A stretch of 64,000 bases of DNA, taken from contig CM068583.1 of the NCBI GenBank assembly GCA_035048485.1, positions 48,946,790-49,010,789 on the forward strand, in the 5' to 3' direction. This document shows, in pieces, positions 10,409-23,681 of this stretch (the stretch's first letter is position 1; every line of letters starts with the position of its first letter). The position numbers and the translations under genes are program-made. The notes beneath the pieces were generated by a model. The model searched no databases, was not told the origin of the DNA, and worked only from the letters and a program-made list of their open reading frames with translations. This DNA is from Pteria penguin (Eukaryota; Mollusca; Bivalvia; Pterioida; Pteriidae).

Positions 10409-13400
10409 TTATCATAAATATTTGGATTTATTAATGTTAAATTGTGAAAAATGCTTTAAAATTAAAGGCAATGTAATGAATGTACAAAGAATCGAACAAG
10501 ATCCCATATCAATAACAATTTTGAAGTTGGTTGCCATGTAACAGGTCGTTACAATACTTGACGTATGTATTGTCATGGGAGAGGTGTCATGATAAATCAA
10601 CACCATTGTGACGTGGACTTTTTCTGTCATACCGTGCAGCATATGCCCCGGGCAATGCTTACATGTTTAATGTGTAATCACACGTGCACTAGCTGATCAC
10701 CTATATATGCTGTTCTCATTATAATTTAATACGTGTACCTGTGAAATTACACATATGTCAACGCATTTGTCGTCATCTTTTTGTATGTTTAATCATGCGA
10801 TTTTAAATATTTCTTCAATAAAATGAAAGTATTCTTACTGTTTAGTAATTGTAGTATGCTCAAGATGAATGCAATCCACTCCAACATTCTTCTTTTCTGT
10901 GTATAATAATGAATCAAAATAAGGAAAGCACACTAACACAGACATATTTTCTATCAAAGAGTACATTATATAATCAAGATAATTCTGTTATGGTTTGTTC
11001 ATCTGTTCTTTTATCCTCGTGAAAATGTGTAAACTCGGCTTTGAAGATCTGTCATCAATGGAAGTTATAACTATCTGCATATTGACGTACATGTAACCTA
11101 CAGATCAACGCATGACAATGCTTATGCAGGTTTGTGTATACATAGTGAAAAAAAATCCTCACAAATAGAAAAAAAAAACCCCAACTCTCTCAAAAATAAT
11201 ATTGCCATAAATCAGCACATATTACCAATTTATTAATTTTGTAATTATACTTTTTTTTCTCATTTGGACTAATTGCAGACATGTATAACTTTATGATACA
11301 TATATAACAAAATATTAAATTAGTAATATCCAGAGACACAAAAATATTCGATTTATTCATTATAAATGATATTTTTTCACAAGTTATGCAAACTATTTCC
11401 ATTGCCGATTAATATAAAGGAAATGTACAAAAATTTACCACGAAAATCAGTAATCTGCAGTAAAAGAAGTAATTGCGTCAAACAATAAAACATTTGAATA
11501 TGGTATGATTCGTTTGTTCGCATTATATAACCGAGGTTTGTTATGATACGTTTGCATATAGTTTGAAAATCCAACTTACCAAAGTCTAGATTACTGATGA
11601 AGACAGAATGATCAATAACGACTGAACGTTACATGTCCAACACTTATATAGAGAAAGCCATTAACCACTCTACCAAAAGGTAATAAATGTCATACTTAGA
11701 CTGCACACATATTATGGATTCTTGCAGATGACCGCGTTGTATGACATCATAGAATTTGTTCGATTACCCATTGGTGGAAAATTAATTACGTATGCCTATA
11801 TGGTTTGAAAAAAAAGGAAAATTGATATTTCATGTCTCTATTTACTATACTTAGTCATAAATACATGTAAAGTTGATGTCCAAGGACGTAGGAGAAGAGG
11901 ACGGATCAAGGTGGGGGGGGGGGGGGATGTCCCTTTTCGCAAGTAGAAGGCACAAGTGGGTTTGTGCCCCTCCACCTTTTGACCGTATTTTATTTTGTCA
12001 CACAAACCTACACCAGTAGTATACTACGCGTGTTCACAACCATCTTTTTTAATTTTACTTTTCAATACTCTGAAATGTTATGTCCCCTCCCCACTTTTCT
12101 TTACACAGCTAAGCCACTGATGTCTAAATATTTCAAGATTTATTTGTGTGTGGGATATTTATGCACAAGATAGTAATATATATTAAAATTGCCGTAAATA
12201 CCTTTACAAGGTTATATTTATATCACTAAACCAGAAAAGGAAATTAAAGCAGTACATATGTATTAAGGCTAAGCTTTGTCGTTTTACTCCATTCTTTTCT
12301 ATTTGGTAAGTGTATACATAATGCGATTACAGACACATGTATGGAAAGTTTCCGATGACGAGATGAGCAACGAAAGCGGAAGAAAAGCAAATGCACTACG
12401 CAATTAAGCTATCTCAGGAAAAATAATCCCCACACTAAAACTACTAAACTTTTGTGAATGGCTATAGAAATTTACTTCTTGTTTGTATGGCAATCTATAG
12501 CACTAAAAATACACAAGTTTATATACAATACGGAAACAATGCTAGAGGCAGTTCTAAAGCATTCCTTTCTTTAACAGTCATGCGGGTCATATTTCCTTAT
12601 AATTAAAGGATACGTTGTGTTATCGAAACGAGTGAAGCATCTTTTTAATACGGAAAAGGGAACTTCTAGAGTATCTCAGCATATAAATAAATCCTCTCTT
12701 CTGATTACTTCCGCGTTTTGGCATTTTCGCTTTTACATGCACTCGGTCCGGTATCATACAAGCATTTTGTTAATTTTTTTGGTTTATGTTTCAGTGCAAT
12801 TTTTTTTAAATTCGTCTTCATCCATGGAACATACACACAGAGACATAGACTACTTTGAAAGTAGCCTCTATACATACATGCATTTATAGATACCTACATA
12901 CCTATATACATACACGCACATACACACACCACCACCACACACACCTACACACACACACACATATATATATGCATGCGCCAATAATATTTTTTGTCTTATT
13001 TTGTAAAGATAATACAACAAGCAAACACTGAGTTCAGTTAAATCACGTTTCTTATTAGAAGGCATGTACATGTATAATCTGTAACAAAAATAAATTCTAC
13101 CTGTAAAATGTTAAGTTGTAAAATCAAGTATCTACCATAAAAAAATCAAGTATCTAACATAAAAATCGGTAATAACTAATAAGATTTCGAAAGTAGTCGA
13201 TATTATCTTCATACTTCTAATTATCATTTTGAAATTTCAAGGTACGTCATCAAATATTCAAGACACAGTCAAACTTTTGGATTTATAATTCTCTCAATTT
13301 TGATAAATAGAAATTTAACTTCAAAATATGGAACTCGTAGTTTTGTTTTGTTTGGGGTTGTTTTTATTATTTTATTTTGAAATTTCAAGCTACTTACTCA

Positions 13401-13737
13401 AAGTTTTTGGTTTTTCAGAGGAAATATCGGATTTTTCAAAGAAAAAAATCGAAATCTATTTATCATCATTGCGAATAAAATCATTGATTTCATATGGTTC
13501 CAATGGTTTTCTATAAACAGATGTATCTTTTGTCGAGCAGGGCTCAACTCTCATCACTATGTACATCACAAAAAGATATCTTAAGATACTTATATTCTTT
13601 TTAAACATATACATTAATGACTTAAAGTAGTAAAATAAACAGTTATAAATACGTATTTGTAAACTAACGCGAGATAAGTTATATAGATATCTAAACGATA
13701 AATGTTTTGAAAACTGTTGATAAACATTCGAGGTTAG
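10409..13737. other. Intergenic/intronic stretch
   Basis: No coding exon recognised. Contents: a plausible minus-strand splice donor at 11580; the motif CAGAGACATAGACTACTTTG at 12838-12857, here followed by a small hairpin (CTACTTTGAAAGTAG); and CA-rich simple sequence at about 12911-12962. Longer ORFs here have no recognisable domain. Confidence 0.4.
12911..12970. repeat. (CA)n-rich simple repeat
   Basis: Mixed CA and CAC repeats ending in a short (TA)n. Low-complexity sequence. Confidence 0.85.
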
Positions 13738-13741
13738 TATA

Positions 13742-13808
13742 TTATCCAATTACCACACCTAACTATACTCAAGTTATCCAATTACCACACCTAACTATAC
13801 TCAAGTTA
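13742..13808. repeat. Two direct copies of a ~33-bp unit
   Basis: The unit TATCCAATTACCACACCTAA, continuing CTATACTCAAGT, occurs twice head to tail without visible change. Confidence 0.9.
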
Positions 13809-14023
13809 TCTAAAATATATGAATGCTTTTGTTTGTGTTTTCTTTTTGTTTCATTTTTTTTTTTACATTAAAGTTAATAGAGAGAACGCTATAACTCAAT
13901 GACAAAAACAAAAGCCCAATATACAACATGTAGATAAATAAAAATCTGAAGCTGCACTTGAATGTAAGGAGGATGTTTCCATGTCAGAACATTAGCTATC
14001 ACATCAATAGTTCCTGAGAGCAT

Positions 14024-15556
14024 TCATAAGCGAAATAGTCCGAAATAATGTGCATAATTGGATTTGTCAAGGTAATTGAAATTGGAGGCATGAGTGGCAA
14101 TTTCATATCCTTTCTGAAGGTTCATAATTCCACAGAGAAAGCTTGTGTAAATCTTATCCAAATCTTTAGAGCCGCCATATTTTGTCATAAGTTCGGCCCT
14201 TGGTCCAGTTGTCTTCAGAAGAGGGTGTTGTTTTGTAATATTGTGATAAACTTGTGGCACGACCTCGAAGCCTGTGAAGTCAAATGAAAATGCTGCGTAC
14301 ACAAAATACAAGCCATTCTTTGAAATCACAATTCTGTCCTGTGTTTGAGTCAGATTCAGGGAAGAGAAAGCTGTACCAGTAATGTCACGTGATAACCACG
14401 TGGTTTGCTTCTCTGACCGAGCATAATCCAAATAGAGATGGGCAGCATGGCTTCTATTTCGCCAAAATCCAAGTCCGTCATCTGTATTAGAATCTGCAAA
14501 ACATGGTATCATGTTGAAATTATATAAACAGAGATCATAAAATATCGAGAGCAGGGGTCTTCTTATCAGCCACTTTGTTGAAGGGTTTCGCCCTCCATCT
14601 TTTAAAAGACTTTGCTGATAATGTAAATATTAACGTTGAATTCTACTACATAACCATAATTTGATATTGTTATAGCTGTATGAATACTTGTTAAATATTT
14701 TCAGTTTAGAAACAGAAAATAGTTCAAACTGACTTAATTCTAGGAAATGGGATCAAAAGCAAAACTACAGTTTATATTCCAACTCACCAGATTTAGAAGT
14801 ATATCTCTCATTCACCATCTACAATAAACAACATATATAATTATGAATATAACCTTAAGATATAATGGAAATAATATTGATCGATAGTAATGTTCTGATA
14901 TTTTAATTTACTTGGGGGTGGTAAATACAAAAATTAAAACATGACAATCTAATTTTTGTATTTAACCCCCCCCCCCTTCCCCCTCTTCAAGTAAATTCAA
15001 AGATTAGAATATGATATCAATATGCATGTACGAACATTGAACACTAAATACCAGGAAAGATTCACCCGGAGTGAGTACAATGACTCAATGTCGAACCAGT
15101 TCTAAAACTTGATACCTTTCTAATAAGGTCTTGTAGATATTCTTTATTTTTCACACAGCAGATTCGGTGCCCACATTCGGTTTTGGTGATCTCGTCGTAT
15201 ATAGTGTCTTCGGCCTTTAATGTGTCGCCGAGGTCATCACACGGGATACACAGTTTGTCCGATGTGTTCTTCATTGTTTCAGGGGACCACTTCTGTTCTG
15301 GATGTCCTCTAGATATAGTATCATTTCCCCTTTGAATATGTCGCACAAGAAATAAAGTCGAAAGTGTAATGAATAAAACGACGTTTGCAATAAAAGAGAT
15401 TTTACACAAACATGTTACCACCTTCGACGATTGACGTTTGTCTTTTTGACAATTTTTTAAATAATGGTCATCATGTACATGAGTGTGTAACAAGTCCTCC
15501 CTTTGTATATTTGCATTAATGTCCATCTTTCCTAATGCTATTAAACTTTGTAACAA
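14024..15556 (-). CDS. TNF-superfamily ligand, type II membrane protein, three exons
   Basis: Predicted 313-aa cytokine-like ligand. Exon 1 (15556-15116, 147 aa) has a cytosolic N-terminus, one transmembrane segment at about residues 46-71 (VVTCLCKISFIANVVLFITL) and a Cys-containing stalk. Exon 2 (14818-14788) adds 10 codons. Exon 3 (14493-14024) carries the TNF homology domain, about residues 170-313, with HAAHLYLDY, ISKNGLYFVYAAFSFDF, GYEIATHASNF and the C-terminal HYFGLFRL. All junctions are GT..AG and in phase: AAAG|GTATCA, TAG|ATGGTG, CTG|GTGAGT, GCAG|ATTC. N-glycosylation sequons NRS and NLT/NIT are present. Members of this family trimerise and bind TNF receptors to drive death or NF-kB signalling. 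Which member this is cannot be told. An upstream Met at residue 11 is an alternative start. Confidence 0.85.
14899..15006. repeat. Hairpin-forming element in TNF-ligand intron 1
   Basis: TTTTAATTTACTTGGGGGTG and TAAATACAAAAATTA are followed by the inverse TAATTTTTGTATTTAACCCC and CAAGTAAATTCAAA. A related hairpin lies at 15878-15958, so this is probably a small interspersed palindromic element. Confidence 0.65.
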
Positions 15557-15877
15557 ACTAAATGTTGGATGAGGAAGTTTAAATCTTTATTGAAATGGAA
15601 CAGGAAGTTTAAAGATTTCTACGAAAGATTATAATTACTCAGAGAATGGGAAATTCCAACTAATATAACCAACAGTTTAGTAATACAGCTTCTACTCTCT
15701 CTCTCTATATATATATAGACATGTATTTAATGACTCACTGCGGTTTATAGAATTTTCTCTTTGAATACGTTTATTTTTAGAATGCAGAAGATTTAAAGAT
15801 AGCAAGGGGAATTCCGCACCACGAGTCATCTAAATGAACAGGGCCATGTCGCGTCGTCGTGAATATATCATGTTTTA

Positions 15878-15958
15878 ATTTTTGAATTTACTTCATTAAA
15901 ACATGACAACTATTTTTGTATTTACCCCCAAGTAGATTTAAAAATTGAAACATGACAA
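15878..15958. repeat. Hairpin-forming element, relative of 14899-15006
   Basis: TCATGTTTTAATTTTTGAAT..TTTACTT pairs with AAGTAGATTTAAAAATTGAAACATGA. Shares ATTTTTGTATTTACCCCC with the copy in the TNF-ligand intron. Confidence 0.65.
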
Positions 15959-16174
15959 ATATCCGGGGACTGGGATTTTTTTTACATCTTGTGAAGGTGG
16001 GATTTTTGGGATTTAATACAGATACCATATGTTAGAAGTCTAGGGGGCATTGTTATTTTCGTAAGGCAAGATTATAATTTAAAGTCAAAAGTCGTCACGT
16101 TTGACACAAATGCTCGTGTCATATTGGTATTAGTAATTTCAATATTCGTGTCCTAGGCAACGTGGCGACAGACA

Positions 16175-16371
16175 GAGCTTGATACTTTTGCAAGGACCCA
16201 TCCGAAGCGATGAGGGTTCTTTTAGGTGCCACGCTTAAAGTGACACGAGACCTTGGATTTTACTGACTCATACAAAAGACAGTACACCAGTCTGACAGCG
16301 TTCGAACGGCGGGAATCAAACCCGGAACTTTTCAACCACGAGCTGATCACCTCATCCACTAAGCTACACTC
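16175..16371 (-). mobile_element. Diverged tRNA-SINE
   Basis: Minus-strand SINE of the family at 45113-45391. It contains TTGCAAGGACCCATCCGAAG, ATGAGGGTTCTTTTAGGTGCC, GACTCATACAAAAGACAGTAC and a head region AATCAAACCCGGAAC..CTCATCCACTAAGCTACA. The 3' tail is degraded. Confidence 0.75.
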
Positions 16372-17229
16372 AGTTTAAACCTTTTAAAAAGTCAGCATAT
16401 TGCCCAGTAGAATCAATACCCCGTAAATATTAATAAATCTTGAAGAAATATTGTTCATCAGGAAACAGGGACAGCGTTCCTACCCACCCCAACCATTAGC
16501 AGGTAAGTAGCGCACATTGTTGATTTTAGGCTTAGCAGACATCAAGATTTACTGTAGAAAAAAATGAGCCAGAAATTCTCTTTAAAAAATCACAACTCCA
16601 AAAGATCAAATGGACGATGCCTGATCTAGATCGATTCGTTTGTTTTGTATGGGGTTACTGTCGCTTTCAACAATCTTTCATTTATAGTGCGACACCGACA
16701 TGGATGCTACATTTACATTGTGGCGTAACTCGGATTGTCTGGACCGAAAATGGAGTGTTTATAAATTCACAACACAAAGTGCCCTACCTAGTGTTTGATG
16801 AATGAGTAGACTGTGATCACTAATACCTCTAATCAAGGATGATTACATCCCTGTCTATAATACAATAAATCTAGTCCGTAACGGTACAAAAATACACAAG
16901 ACATTATTGTACTTTACTAACAAATCACAGAAAATTCTTATTTCTGCTCAAGCAGCGTTGCTAGGCGTAAACACAGAAGCACGTGCTCCCACATCATTTT
17001 TGTGGATTTTTTTATTATTATTATTCACAGTTTTAAGCCAGACCTTGTGCGAGAGCAACCTGTAATAAATTCAAAATCTCACTAAGATTCATAACATTAG
17101 GAGATGCCTTGACGTAAACCTTGCAGTAAAATTTTGAACAGCTCTTAAACAGCGGCCCGAGGGTCCGACCTGCCTCGATTTATTTGCATCATGTACGGGG
17201 AGCATAGAAAGATCAATGTACAAATCTTA
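16372..17229. other. Non-coding stretch without recognised feature
   Basis: No exon, RNA gene or structured repeat could be supported. Short ORFs only. Confidence 0.35.
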
Positions 17230-17556
17230 ACTACATCCAATGTTTTCAAGATTTAATGGATGTTTGCGATTTTCCCCCTTTTATATATATTTATTCTTTC
17301 TATTTCTCCCTTTTTTTAGTATTCAATTGTAACTGTCACTTTTATTTTGTTATTCATTACGTACTTTTGTGTGTAAATTTTCTCCTATCTTGCGTGTGCG
17401 CTTACGATATCAATTTCTTATGTTTGTAATGTCATCAATAGAGAGATGAATTAATATAAGTATTTACTTGTTTTCAATTCTCTAATGTAATGTATTTCTT
17501 CGTATTATGTTGATGTACATATTGTTTGGAAATACATAAATGTTTAAACTAACGTA
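17230..17556 (+). mobile_element. 3'-end fragment of the CR1-like LINE
   Basis: Matches the 3' UTR of the LINE at 45623-46010: TGTCATCAATAGAGAGATGA with ATTAATATAAGTATTTAC following, then TTGTTTTCAATTCTCTAATG, and the same terminal ATAAATGTTTAAACTAA. ORF2 is absent, as is typical for 5'-truncated LINE copies. Confidence 0.7.
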
Positions 17557-19067
<1,511 letters not shown>

Positions 19068-19485
19068 TTTTCATTAACAACGTGTTGTTAAATACTTATA
19101 ACGTACAAAACTTACTCTTAATCAAAGTTGTCCAAAATTACTAAACAATGCAGTACTGCTGCACTCACGTACATCTGACAATCTGTTGTGCGCATGCTCG
19201 GCTTAGAAGAAGACGCACTAAAATTTGGCTCCAAAAATACGTGATTTTTAGTAGTTTAAAGTGCCGCCTAAAAAGTTTTGATGGAATTTTGATATTGGAT
19301 AGAACTTATTCTCCGAAATATGTGAGTTTTATTTCTTTTCTTCAAATGTAGAGTACTTTGAACATGGAATTTAAAAAAAATCGACAGTGTTTATATCCTG
19401 AGTAGTACTCATCAGAGGAATTTCCACCTGAGTTCACATCTGTGTATACCTGTGCATTATCAGTTTTGACCAGTTCAAACAGACC

Positions 19486-20382
19486 ATGGCTGAATCTACA
19501 CAAGTCACGAAACTCCGCAGAGACTCCCAGCCCACCCCTCCTACTAGAGAGCCCAAGAAATCAAGGGTCACATCTACTGGATCAGAAGGGCCGGGATCGC
19601 CTTCCATGCAGTTCTTCCCACTCGCACTAACGGAGGAACCAAGTGTAAATATTGGAACGAACCCTCCGACCGGCGACAGCCTCCTGCTGACCTTAAACCA
19701 GGCTGATATGGACACTGTGTCTCGGGCCGTGTGCGATTATATCGTACAGAATGTCAGTAGCATCATGGCTCCGGTAATGCAAAACATCCATGAGGAACTG
19801 CCAACCTCCCTCAACCAGGCTCATGAGGAAATTGTCTCCTTTAAATGCGAAAATACCACCCTTCGTGCTCGCCTGGATGACATGGAGCAATACAGTAGGA
19901 GAAACTCCATCCGGATCTCCGGAATACCCGAGTGCTCCAACGAGGCTCGCGAGGATGTGACAAGCTCCGCAATTGAAATAATATCGAAGCCAGGAGTCCA
20001 TCTTGAGCCTTACGACGTTGAAAGTGCTAACCGTGTAGGTCGCCGTCAGTCGCATAAGTGCCGCGCCATCATCGTACACTTGACCAACAGGAACGCAAAG
20101 AAGCGTACCCTCAAATCGCGAAAGCAGTTCCCAAGAGGTGTATATGTAAACGAAGACCTGACTAAAGCTCGGAGTGAGCTGGCGTACCGAGCAAGGTGTC
20201 TAGTCAAGTGCAACACATTTAAGAATTCGTGGACTGACGACGGCAAGATCTTCGTGATCGATCATCTTGACAAAAAACAAAGAGTTGACAATGATGAAAA
20301 ACTAGAGGAGCTCAAAAACCAATTCGCACGCGCTCGCCAACCCCGTGCATCATATGCCTCCGTGACCGCTACCAATGGCTGA
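19486..20382 (+). CDS. LINE ORF1 protein (RNA-binding chaperone-like)
   Basis: Intact 298-aa ORF. The N-terminus is Ser/Pro/Thr-rich; a helical, coiled-coil-like stretch at about residues 100-135 leads into LDDMEQYSRRNSIRISGIPE (130-149), the hallmark entry to the RRM-like domain of LINE ORF1 proteins. NRVGRRQSHKCRAIIVHLTN (182-201), GVYVNEDLTKARSELAYRAR (218-237) and WTDDGKIFVI (249-258) follow in the family order. The role in the family is binding element RNA in the ribonucleoprotein that carries out reverse transcription. No zinc knuckle seen. The stop codon is followed 3 bases later by GTAAGTG, where the tandemly duplicated segment begins. Confidence 0.85.
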   Translation: MAESTQVTKLRRDSQPTPPTREPKKSRVTSTGSEGPGSPSMQFFPLALTEEPSVNIGTNPPTGDSLLLTLNQADMDTVSRAVCDYIVQNVSSIMAPVMQNIHEELPTSLNQAHEEIVSFKCENTTLRARLDDMEQYSRRNSIRISGIPECSNEAREDVTSSAIEIISKPGVHLEPYDVESANRVGRRQSHKCRAIIVHLTNRNAKKRTLKSRKQFPRGVYVNEDLTKARSELAYRARCLVKCNTFKNSWTDDGKIFVIDHLDKKQRVDNDEKLEELKNQFARARQPRASYASVTATNG

Positions 20383-20387
20383 ACTGT

Positions 20388-23300
20388 AAGTGATTGCAAA
20401 CCCTCTCGGGGGTTTGCATATTACGTTGATGTCTAATCTGGAAATGCGCATGTGCGACATGATTATGCTGCATGCTGGGAAAACATAGCCTCCAAAAAGC
20501 AGTTGCTTTACTTTACGAGGTCAGACAGTATAAGTTTTGTATTGTCCATGACATCGATATTTCTAATGCGCTTAAAAGGAAAAGGAATGAAGAAGAATGC
20601 CCTTGCTTTCAAAGGCAATGCTTATTACTAAATCAATGTTATAGTTAAGCGTTCCAAACGAATAGTATTTACCGTACTACCAAACGCAGAGAGGAATATA
20701 TGAGGATAGAGCTTTTAATAAGATAGACATTATGACTTGGGGTGATTTTCTTTAGTAAATGCATATAAATGATAAATAAGTCTTACATGCGATGTATTCT
20801 AAAAATTAAAAAAATACTTTAAAATACTTATTTCTAAATAAATTAGTGGATGCCACATAAACATGTATAAATATGAAGGATATTCATATTTTTGGAAATC
20901 AACATTCGCGTAACCTTTCCCACGGCAGCAGTGGAATAATCCAACAGAATTTTCCCGCGTAATGCTAATTAGATGTTCGTACCTTTTAGCGTATGTACAT
21001 TATCTGGCTATAGAAAATCTCGAAAAGTTCCGAGTAAATGAAGGCGGAGTATCAGGGATTTCTAGCAGTTTAATTGGTGGAGCATTTACTGCGCAGTTTG
21101 TAACATTCTTTGTACTTATGCAAACTTCCCCAGCGATTATTTGGGCACAAGAGGCCTCGGCGGGGAGTTCGAGTTCTTTAGGTGTTGAAGTTGGTGGAGC
21201 AAGTACTGCGTAGTTTGTATGATTTCTTCCATGTCTAACTGTACGAAATGTCTAAACGGTGACATCCCGACGAATATGGTCAGCTTTCCCAACCCAAGTC
21301 TAAACATAAATAAACATTAGAAAGGAGGTATTAACTATTATTTAGACAACAGCATAGCTAACATCATACAAAAGAGTCTTCATTTTAAACTGACCCATAA
21401 GTACCATTTTCCTCGCAATTAAAAATGCTACAGGGTTTGCATTCCAAGCTTTTTTAAAAGCTAAGCTTGTTGGTATTACTTTCATCTTTTCCATCACATA
21501 CTACAGATGTATTCATGAAGTTAGGCGCGCATGCGCTAGCCCGTATTTGTAATGCGTATGTCTGCATTACTGTTAATTATGTATTATCTTAATAGTGATT
21601 GATTGATTGATTTTTGTTTTACGTCACACCACGAATATTTCACGTATATGGTGATGGCTCTTAATAGTGTAAATTGGTAGATTATTTTCGTATTGTATGT
21701 CTGCCCGTGTCTGCACTTATACCTGTTTATAATGCACGCGTGCGTGTTTCGCATTATTACATGAAAATGCGTTTTTATTATGAATTTATGTATGTCTGTG
21801 TTAAATACTGTCCGTCCGTCTGTATGGATGGATGTAAGGGTACATGGGTAAATACATACCGTATTTGTATTATATATCAACCTGCCTGACTGTATTTGTA
21901 CACATACTTATTTATTACGTGTTTGTGCATTATTATGTGAAGATGCATATTTACATGTATATTGTATGTATGAGTTTAAGCTTGCCCGTCTGTTATGTGT
22001 CGATATCTCCTCGTATGTAAGAAGAACTCACGCATGCGCATTAGGGTCAATATGTGAGTGTTTACATGCGTAAGAACAATTTGTAAATTTTACTGAAAAT
22101 TCTTCATAGTCAATGCAAACATTTATAACAAATGTACATGTATTTTTCAAAAACTATTTACTTAAATTTGATTAATGATCCTTACAAGCTTACAATTTTT
22201 TAAACTTATCGCCATCAGACTTGATGGTGTGTACTTTTGATTTTTCGTCGGCCCCATCCTTCAATTTTCATCAATGTTTTTTTAATATATTTATTAACTT
22301 TTCTGTGTTCCCATCTTTTCTCATCCACTCCTTTTCCGGATATTTATCATCCATCCAAATCATCCATCGTAGATCTCTTAACTGATTACCTGGTTGACAT
22401 ACTTTTGCCTCCTCGTTTCGTCTTAAATATCAATAAAATGATTATCTTCATTCATATCATCCATATCACCTCTGCAAACGTCAATAAGTTTTTAAGACCA
22501 ACCCCATCACCTGATTACTTGCATCCCTCTGCTGTTACATAATGCCAGCCTGTCCAAACTTAGTAGGTGTAAGGGTTGGTCTTTTCTACGTTCATGCAAC
22601 TTACCTGTCAACTAAAATGCTGGACTTGTTCATGCTTTTAACAGTGAATATTTTAATGATTACTCATTTTAAGGGTTTTCACATTGTATTACTGCTTTTT
22701 GTATTGTCATATTGGTCACAATCACAAATGTATCTCCATAATAACAAGTCAATTACGGCGATTAGACCGTCCACTGTTACATGTCTACAAGATAGCCTTC
22801 CCTCCCGTAACTTAGTCATGTACTTAGTACTGAGTATACTTGTCCTCATCCTCTCTGGTGACATGGAGACAAACCCTGGACCGACATCATATCATACTAA
22901 TGATATGTCATATTCGTTTGATAGCTCAATTGATAGCGATGTTTCAAATATTACATTTATAGACCTAAAATCTAAAGTATCTATAGTCAATTTAAATGTC
23001 CAAAGTTTAATTCCAAAAATAGATCTCCTTCACACTGAGTTACACGAGTTCGACATTTTAAGTTTCACTGAAACTTGGTTAAAACCCTCCTCTTGCCCAG
23101 ACGACTTCGTCATACCTGGCTTTAAAGAACCTTATAACTACATCAGATCCGATGGAATAGGTGGTGGCATATCGGTTTATGTAAAACCGCATCTTAATTC
23201 ACACCGTCGTATAGACCTCGAAATTGACCATGTTGAATGTGTCTGGCTTGAAGTAATCCTACATAATCAAACCATCCTGTTTGGAACATTTTATAGACCA

Positions 23301-23675
23301 CCAAATGCTTCCCCGAATACATGGAACCTTATAAAATCGTCAATTGAAAATGCAATGTCAACTAAACATGACGGTATGATCATTTGCGGTGACTTTAATT
23401 GTAACCAGCTGACCTCAGCAACTAATGATATATCCGATATTATCGATTCGTTCAACCTACGTCAAATAATACACGAACCGACACACTATACCGAATCCTC
23501 CGCTTCCCTCCTTGACCTGGTCCTAGTTAATGATCCAAAACTTGTATTCAAATCTGGGGTCATGGAGCATTTTCTTACCAATGACATTCGCTATCACTGC
23601 CCTACATACGTTCTACTGAATATTTCAAAATATCACGCTCGCTCATTCAAACGGAGAATTTGGATCTATAGTCGT
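20388..23675 (+). repeat. 3.29-kb tandem segment, copy 1
   Basis: First of two head-to-tail copies (second: 23676-26964). It begins AAGTGATTGCAAACCC, just inside a perfect hairpin (TGCAAACCC-TCTC-GGGGGTTTGCA, 20395-20418), and ends inside ORF2 at ..TAGTCGT. By eye the copies differ at only about 14 sites (about 0.4%), plus small indels near 22280/25570. Contents: about 2.1 kb of spacer with a SINE 3' fragment (21596-21661), a 101-codon ORF (22237-22542) and the N-terminal part of ORF2. Spacer ORFs look alike in both copies only because the copies are recent. Confidence 0.95.
21596..21661 (-). repeat. tRNA-SINE 3' fragment (and its duplicate at 24884-24949)
   Basis: TGATTGATTGATTTTTGTTT and CACACCACGAATATTTCACG match the SINE 3' end. 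The copies in the two tandem units differ by one base (GATGGCTC / GACGGCTC). Confidence 0.8.
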
Positions 23676-23681
23676 AAGTGA
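22542..23681 (+). CDS. LINE ORF2 N-terminal part: 2A motif and APE endonuclease, truncated copy 1
   Basis: 379 aa, ended by the tandem-duplication junction (..RRIWIYSR then K and stop). Hydrophobic stretches at about 28-57 and 91-105 lead into SGDMETNPGP (105-114), a perfect 2A (DxExNPGP) ribosome-skipping motif. The APE-type endonuclease follows: VSIVNLNVQSL, LSFTETWL (catalytic Glu), GGGISVYVK, ILFGTFYRPP, IICGDFNCNQL (Asp/Asn) and a variant of the usual SDH block, TNDIRYHCPTYV. In family members the nuclease nicks the target DNA for priming. The start ATG overlaps the stop of an upstream 101-codon ORF as TAATG. Lacking RT, this copy can at most encode endonuclease. Confidence 0.85.
   Translation: MPACPNLVGVRVGLFYVHATYLSTKMLDLFMLLTVNILMITHFKGFHIVLLLFVLSYWSQSQMYLHNNKSITAIRPSTVTCLQDSLPSRNLVMYLVLSILVLILSGDMETNPGPTSYHTNDMSYSFDSSIDSDVSNITFIDLKSKVSIVNLNVQSLIPKIDLLHTELHEFDILSFTETWLKPSSCPDDFVIPGFKEPYNYIRSDGIGGGISVYVKPHLNSHRRIDLEIDHVECVWLEVILHNQTILFGTFYRPPNASPNTWNLIKSSIENAMSTKHDGMIICGDFNCNQLTSATNDISDIIDSFNLRQIIHEPTHYTESSASLLDLVLVNDPKLVFKSGVMEHFLTNDIRYHCPTYVLLNISKYHARSFKRRIWIYSRK

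Noticed and set aside
20962..21213. 83-codon ORF identical in both tandem units (also 24250-24501)
   Set aside because: Identity reflects the recent duplication, not selection; low-complexity C-terminus, no known domain.
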